From an uncultured Ruminococcus sp. (GTDB taxonomy: Bacteria > Bacillota > Clostridia > Oscillospirales > Ruminococcaceae), in NCBI GenBank assembly GCA_910577575.1, contig CAJTOG010000068.1, positions 1 to 9,808 on the forward strand: 9,808 nucleotides of DNA, in the 5' to 3' direction. The notes under the pieces are model-generated. The model saw only the letters and a list, made by a program, of their open reading frames with translations, ran no database searches and had not been told where the DNA came from. Both the position numbers and the translations under genes were made by a program. This document shows, piece after piece, positions 6,228-9,808 of the stretch (position 1 is the first letter of the stretch; the number at the start of each line of letters is the position of its first letter).

Positions 6228-6952
6228 TGAATATCACCTTAATTTCATGGAATTTCTGAAAATTCTGCACCGTTCTGACTGCGATCTCCGCTGCCGCTTT
6301 CTGCGGAAATCCAAACACGCCAGTTGAAATGCAGCAGAATGCGATGCTTTCAATTTTATTCTGAACCGCAATTTCCAGACAGGAACGATAGCAGCTTTCC
6401 AACAGTTCACAGTGTTTTTTCGTTAGTTTTCCCTGAACGATCGGTCCGACCGTGTGAATGACATGATTGCATGGGAGGTCATAGGCAGGTGTGATTTTTG
6501 CCTGTCCTGTTGATTCTTCATATCCCTGAGCCCGCATGATTTCCGCACATTGCAAACGAAGCTGAACCCCTGCGAATGTATGAATCACATTATCAATGTA
6601 GCCATGGCACGGCTGAAAACAGCCCAGCATCTGCGAATTTGCCGCATTGACAATTGCACCGCATTTCAGTGTGGTAATATCGCCTTTCCATAGGTAAATA
6701 TTTCTGGAACTGGAAATCGGCTGTAAATCTACAATATCCGTGATGCCCTTGCGTGCAATTTCCTTCTGCAAATATTCGTCCTGCACTCTCAGAAAATCTT
6801 CCAGTACCGACTTTTGGCGGACGGATATTGACAAGATTGCGGAACAATCGGAATCTTTCTGTTTTATTCGTTGGTATCTCTATATTTTGATACTGTGGAT
6901 TCTCCGACAACAAGTATTTTATCAGAAACAAAAGCTTTTCATTCTGATTCAT
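6178..6952 (-). pseudogene. Zinc-dependent macrodomain ADP-ribosylhydrolase (SirTM partner), frameshifted
   Basis: This family reverses the ADP-ribosylation made by its adjacent SirTM. The N-terminal helical part (MNQNEKLLFLIKYLL to NLVNIRPPK) is in one frame from ATG 6952, with AAAGGAGG 8 nt upstream. The rest, from SVLEDFLRVQDEYL to YRQLLG, is in another. Removing one A from AAAA at 6812-6815 restores a continuous protein of about 258 residues. Macrodomain motifs are WKGDITTLKCGAIVNAAN, HVIHTVGP and CCISTGVFGFP. The zinc loop reads GCFQPCHGYIDN, where relatives have Cys in place of Tyr (codon 6598-6600, TAC), so a probable zinc ligand is lost too. A restart at TTG 6834 would give 218 residues with most of the macrodomain but lacks a good ribosome site. 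It overlaps the sirtuin gene by 50 nt. It probably belonged to the MBL transcript. Confidence 0.88.
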
Positions 6953-6969
6953 AGGACTTTCCTCCTTTC

Positions 6970-7001
6970 AAAAGGGACTGCCGAATCCATCCGACAGTCC
7001 C
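6970..7001 (-). terminator. Hairpin between the MBL gene and the macrodomain gene (weak terminator or attenuator)
   Basis: On the minus strand GGGACTG (6995-7001) pairs with CAGTCCC (6974-6980), with two further inner C-G pairs beyond one mismatch, followed by only four T (6970-6973). It lies 8 nt after the MBL stop. The macrodomain ribosome site begins immediately beyond it, so partial read-through is likely. Confidence 0.6.
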
Positions 7002-7008
7002 CATATTT

Positions 7009-7803
7009 TTATGATGCGAAGAAAAATCCTGCCGTCATATCAAGATAATTTCTGCCGCTGTAATCTGGATACTGTTTCTGTACTTCTGCCTTAAATTCAT
7101 CAGCATTAGCGTACTTTTCAGCAATTGTTTTCAGATTTTCCAGATAGTCAATCTTTGTCTGAGCGTCCTTTAAATCCTCCGGCGTGTAGTGAGAAGTCAA
7201 GATCAGATCGTATCCTTTTGCAATGTATTCATTCAGCTGAGCAACGATGGCATCGGCATGTCCTGCACCTGCCACAATGGAATGACAATCGTGACCGAGC
7301 ATATGGGTATAAACTGCGTTTATCTCAGGTATCTCAACATCAAAAGCTTCATCAGTCTGCTTAATGATAAAATCAATGCCTCCAATTGTGACTTTTCCCT
7401 CGCCGATGACGTTCGTAATCTGGTGAACAGAATTGTCGAAAATCTCACCAAATGCTGCTGTGAAATTATTGATGAGAGCCTTTCCGCCGCCGTTTGCGGA
7501 GTAATCCACTGCATTCTGTGTTGCATACTTCGGAACATCAGGCAGGAATGTTGCTCCTGCACCGTGATAGGCAACGAGGATTCCCTCCACTTCAATGTCC
7601 TTCAGATATTCTGCAAGCTCCGTGTTGTTATCGAAGAAGCATGGAGATTCGATTACAACAGCTTTGCCGTTCTTCTCGACGATAAAAACCTCATCGTCAA
7701 TAAAGTCGTTGGTCTTGTAAGCGTGGAGTTTCACTGCTCCGAAGTCATAAATGCTCATCTCGCCCTTTGCAAGCTTTACTGATGTAAATGTGTTCTTGTT
7801 CAT
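7009..7803 (-). CDS. Metallo-beta-lactamase-fold-like protein, metal site degenerate
   Basis: An intact 264-residue protein resembling proteins annotated as MBL-fold metallo-hydrolases that often lie beside HxlR regulators in Clostridia. The order fits the fold: VEKNGKAVVIESPCFFDNN (strand and loop), VEGILVAYHGAGATFLPDV where the metal motif belongs, THMLGHDCHSIV, and LILTSHYTPEDL near the end. The classic HxHxDH is reduced to a single His in YHGAGATF, so ordinary two-metal hydrolysis is doubtful. It may bind one metal through the later His residues or serve another role. There is no signal peptide, so it is probably cytoplasmic. ATG 7803 has AGGAGG 8 nt upstream. It is transcribed from the promoter at 7881-7909, diverging from the HxlR gene, so it is the likely HxlR target. 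The substrate is unknown. Confidence 0.8.
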   Translation of the reverse strand: MNKNTFTSVKLAKGEMSIYDFGAVKLHAYKTNDFIDDEVFIVEKNGKAVVIESPCFFDNNTELAEYLKDIEVEGILVAYHGAGATFLPDVPKYATQNAVDYSANGGGKALINNFTAAFGEIFDNSVHQITNVIGEGKVTIGGIDFIIKQTDEAFDVEIPEINAVYTHMLGHDCHSIVAGAGHADAIVAQLNEYIAKGYDLILTSHYTPEDLKDAQTKIDYLENLKTIAEKYANADEFKAEVQKQYPDYSGRNYLDMTAGFFFAS

Positions 7804-7880
7804 TATAAATTCCTCCTGAAAATGACTGATTTCTTTGCTTTTTCGGAAGATTTCAGCACTGTATCTCTTTCCTTGATTCT

Positions 7881-7909
7881 ATGATACCACAGCTTTTTTC
7901 ATTTGTAAA
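7881..7909 (-). promoter_or_regulatory. Promoter of the MBL-like gene
   Basis: Reading leftward, TTTACA (7904-7909), a 17-bp spacer and TATCAT (7881-7886) with TGG before the -10. The predicted start is near 7874, giving a leader of about 70 nt. The palindrome at 7932-7947 begins 23 bp upstream of the -35. Confidence 0.6.
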
Positions 7910-7931
7910 GTAGGCACTTTTTTGTGGCATA

Positions 7932-7947
7932 GTTACCTCAAGGTAAC
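7932..7947. promoter_or_regulatory. Palindromic operator, probably for the HxlR-family regulator
   Basis: GTTACCT and AGGTAAC form perfect 7-bp arms around a 2-bp centre, lying between the MBL and HxlR promoters. HxlR proteins are dimeric winged-helix regulators that bind such dyads beside their own gene. It is upstream of both -35 boxes, a position better suited to activation than to direct blocking. The assignment to this regulator is inferred from location. Confidence 0.6.
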
Positions 7948-7987
7948 CTTTGCGGTGTTTCGGGAAGAACTTGCTGAAAAATTTTTC

Positions 7988-8016
7988 TTGATTTTTTCTC
8001 ACGGATATGCTAAAAT
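7988..8016 (+). promoter_or_regulatory. Promoter of the HxlR-family gene
   Basis: TTGATT (7988-7993), a 17-bp spacer and TAAAAT (8011-8016) with a TGC extended -10. The expected start is near 8023, about 46 nt before the ATG. Confidence 0.65.
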
Positions 8017-8068
8017 GTATCTATAAGAATATTACATCCAAATCGATACTATTGAAAGGAGAATTGCT

Positions 8069-8398
8069 ATGGCAAACAGAATTGAACTGCCGGCTTGTCC
8101 GGTGGAAACGACACTGATGCTGATCGGAGATAAGTGGAAAGTCCTGATTCTTCGTGATCTGAGAAGCGGTACAAAACGTTTCGGAGAACTGAAGAAATCC
8201 GTGACGGGTATCTCGCAGAAAGTGCTGACTTCTAACCTGCGTGATATGGAAGGAAACGGCATTCTGACAAGAGAAGTGTTTCCCGAAGTTCCGCCGAAAG
8301 TGGAATATACCCTGACGGATTTGGGGCACAGCATGATGCCGATTCTGGATGCGATGGAACAATGGGGTACGGCGTATAAGTACAGTGTAAAGGAATAA
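8069..8398 (+). CDS. HxlR-family winged-helix transcriptional regulator
   Basis: 109 residues, the usual size for the family. The N-terminus MANRIELPACPVETTL carries the conserved Cys (residue 10) that in relatives such as HypR and YodB senses electrophiles or oxidants. Next come LIGDKWKVLILRDLRSG, the helix-turn-helix (RFGELKKSVTGISQKVLTSNLRDME), the wing (GILTREVFPEVPPKVEYTLT) and the C-terminal dimerisation helix (LGHSMMPILDAMEQWG). ATG 8069 follows AAAGGAG by 7 nt. It diverges from the MBL-like gene with a palindrome between their promoters, so it most likely controls that gene and itself. Whether the Cys is a real redox sensor here is inferred from the family. Confidence 0.93.
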   Translation: MANRIELPACPVETTLMLIGDKWKVLILRDLRSGTKRFGELKKSVTGISQKVLTSNLRDMEGNGILTREVFPEVPPKVEYTLTDLGHSMMPILDAMEQWGTAYKYSVKE

Positions 8399-8406
8399 AA
8401 CATAGT

Positions 8407-8448
8407 AAAATGGCAGGACTGCACCTACGCAAGACCCTGCCATTTTTT
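8407..8448. terminator. Bidirectional terminator between convergent genes
   Basis: AAAATGGCAGG (8407-8417) pairs perfectly with CCTGCCATTTT (8436-8446), with T6 on the plus strand and T4 on the minus. It lies 8 nt after the HxlR stop and 25 nt beyond the stop of the convergent GH94 gene, so it can serve both. Confidence 0.88.
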
Positions 8449-8473
8449 ATACAAATACTATCTCAGAAAATAT

Positions 8474-9808
8474 TTACCCCATAACAATTTTAATCTCATT
8501 CACCTCAGTGAGCATATCGGCAAGGACATAATTATCTTTTAGAATTTTGCTGTTAAGAGTAACGGACTTAACACCTGATTCAACGTGAGCGGAATTATCA
8601 ACAGTGATGTTGAGCTTCTTTCCACGGAAGTTTTTCTCAATTTTGAACGAATCCCACTCGGAAGGAATAGAAGGAGCGATCATAATACCGTCCGCATCAG
8701 GACGCATACCGCAGATACCTTCTACGCATCCGACCATGACCGTTGAAGCTGTACCTGTGAGCCAGTGTACATGAGAGCGTCCCTCGTAAGGAGAAGCCTT
8801 GGACTCTGTAAACTGACCGTGAACATACGGTTCCATAACACGGATCTCAGCCTTATCGTTCATAGCGGCAGGAGAACTTTCCATGAAGTACTCGAACGCT
8901 CTGTTGCCGTGACCCATAAGTGATTCGGCAAGGATAAGCCATCCTTGTGACTGCGAGAAAATACCGCCATTTTCCTTTGTATCATCATTAAAGATATGCA
9001 TTAATGCTCCATCGAAATAGTGCTTCTTGTATGGAGGATCGAGAAGCTTAGCTCCATATGGAGTATTAAGCATTTCGTGAACGCTGTTCATCGCCTTTTC
9101 TGCCTGTTCGTCAGACGCAAATCGTGAGATAACGCTCCATGACTGAGGATTGAGCCACATATTAGCTTCAGGGTCTTTCTTAACTCCAACGATAACTCCG
9201 TCCTCACGGATTCCACGGATGAACCTGTCCTCATCCCAGCATTTTTCCAGAGCTTCAGCAAGCTTAGCCTGAACATCGTCAATATAAGCGATATAGTCGG
9301 TATCGTTCTTCAAAATTGCCATTTCCTTAATGGTCGTCATTGCGTAGTAAAGCTGGAAAGCAACAAATGTTGACTCTCCCTTAGCTCCCAGACGGAGACA
9401 ATCGTTCCAGTCTGCGTGAAGTCCGGCAGGCATATCGTTAACTCCAAGACGCTCCATAGAGAATCTGATAGCATTCTTAAGATGATCGTAAACTGTAGCT
9501 TCACCACCGTTTGCATAGACAATTACTTCGTTCAGGAAAGCCTTATTTCCGCTTTCGCCGATATATTTAACGATAGTCGGGAACAGCCAGAGAGCATCGT
9601 CCGCACGGTATGAGGGATGACCTGTTTCTCTTACATAATCCTCATCGTCGGGAGTATTCTCGTGACCTGCGTTGTGGTTGAATTTAACGAGCGGAAGTCC
9701 GCCGCCGTTGTCAACTTGAGCAGAGAGCATAAAGCGAATCTTATCGGCAGCCATTTCAGGGTCAAGGTGGATGATACCCTGAATATCCTGAACCGTATCA
9801 CGATATCC
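8474..9808 (-). CDS. GH94 glycoside phosphorylase, cellobiose phosphorylase-like (5' end outside window)
   Basis: The frame is open from the right edge to TAA at 8474-8476, giving 444 residues, the C-terminal part of a protein usually of 800 or more; the Met at 9754 is internal. GH94 enzymes split beta-glucosides such as cellobiose with phosphate, giving glucose 1-phosphate and glucose and saving ATP in cellulose users. Visible motifs are GYRDTVQDIQGI at the very edge, GHPSYRADDALWLFPTIVKYI, GLHADWNDCL with the catalytic Asp, GESTFVAFQLYYA, GGIFSQSQGW, MNDKAEIRVMEPYVHGQF and HWLTGTAS. Several active-site stretches differ from textbook cellobiose phosphorylase: SQSQGW instead of HTQGW, and FTESKASP instead of STHSKYSP. 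A different disaccharide or a cellodextrin may therefore be the substrate. The N-terminal domain and promoter lie outside. It is probably cytoplasmic. Composition is richer in GC than the left side of the window. Confidence 0.9.
   Translation of the reverse strand, partial: GYRDTVQDIQGIIHLDPEMAADKIRFMLSAQVDNGGGLPLVKFNHNAGHENTPDDEDYVRETGHPSYRADDALWLFPTIVKYIGESGNKAFLNEVIVYANGGEATVYDHLKNAIRFSMERLGVNDMPAGLHADWNDCLRLGAKGESTFVAFQLYYAMTTIKEMAILKNDTDYIAYIDDVQAKLAEALEKCWDEDRFIRGIREDGVIVGVKKDPEANMWLNPQSWSVISRFASDEQAEKAMNSVHEMLNTPYGAKLLDPPYKKHYFDGALMHIFNDDTKENGGIFSQSQGWLILAESLMGHGNRAFEYFMESSPAAMNDKAEIRVMEPYVHGQFTESKASPYEGRSHVHWLTGTASTVMVGCVEGICGMRPDADGIMIAPSIPSEWDSFKIEKNFRGKKLNITVDNSAHVESGVKSVTLNSKILKDNYVLADMLTEVNEIKIVMG

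Noticed and set aside
6805..6820. Programmed ribosomal frameshift in the macrodomain gene.
   Set aside because: The site is a plain CCAAAAG without a recognised slippery heptamer, stop-codon trigger or evident stimulatory hairpin, and the neighbouring genes are also broken.
7125..7782. Rightward frames opposite the MBL gene, one of 197 codons.
   Set aside because: They are shadows of an intact minus-strand gene with a strong ribosome site; no supporting signals on the plus strand.
8021..8443. Long leftward frames opposite the HxlR gene.
   Set aside because: They are antisense to a clearly recognised regulator with its own promoter and ribosome site, and their translations show no family features.
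1..9808. tRNA or rRNA genes.
   Set aside because: No cloverleaf-like sequence with a T-loop GTTCRANNC and acceptor pairing, and no rRNA-like stretch, was seen on either strand.

Overview
The window looks like a piece of a low-to-mid GC Firmicutes (Clostridia) chromosome, most likely a Ruminococcus-type gut or rumen bacterium. This rests on strong AAGGAGG-type ribosome binding sites, AT-rich sigma-A promoters, U-tract terminators, a GH94 beta-glucoside phosphorylase typical of cellulolytic ruminococci, a SirTM/macrodomain pair and a clostridial AAA-ATPase/PD-(D/E)XK gene. The left 3.4 kb is visibly more AT-rich than the right 2 kb and reads as accessory DNA.

Layout. Positions 1-2721 (minus strand) hold two unrecognised AT-rich genes. 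The leftmost runs off the window, has no stop here and carries an N-terminal PD-(D/E)XK-like signature. The second (584 aa) has its own near-consensus promoter and ends in another PD-(D/E)XK-like motif. A 350-bp divergent region with an isolated bidirectional hairpin separates them from a small Cys-rich protein (3141-3392, plus). Positions 3393-3748 contain no clear gene but are dense in structure: four complementary arms that could switch between antiterminator and terminator, then a nested palindrome.

Positions 3758-7000 are a zone of broken genes. An AAA-ATPase/PD-(D/E)XK gene (plus) has an amber codon and a net frameshift. A SirTM-class sirtuin (minus) has a TGA in place of a Trp codon. 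The zinc macrodomain protein that normally works with it has a one-base insertion and also lacks a probable zinc-ligand Cys. In intact form, the sirtuin ADP-ribosylates a lipoylated GcvH-like carrier and the macrodomain removes the mark.

Positions 7009-8398 hold an intact divergent pair, an MBL-like protein and an HxlR-family redox regulator, with two good promoters flanking a 16-bp palindrome that is the likely HxlR operator. The macrodomain-sirtuin genes lie directly downstream of the MBL gene with no room for a separate promoter, so they were probably co-transcribed by read-through. From 8474 to the right edge is the C-terminal part of a GH94 phosphorylase on the minus strand.

The best candidates for something undescribed are the two-gene nuclease-like locus on the left and the switch-like RNA region at 3480-3591. 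The most solid observation is the clustered decay of three neighbouring genes.
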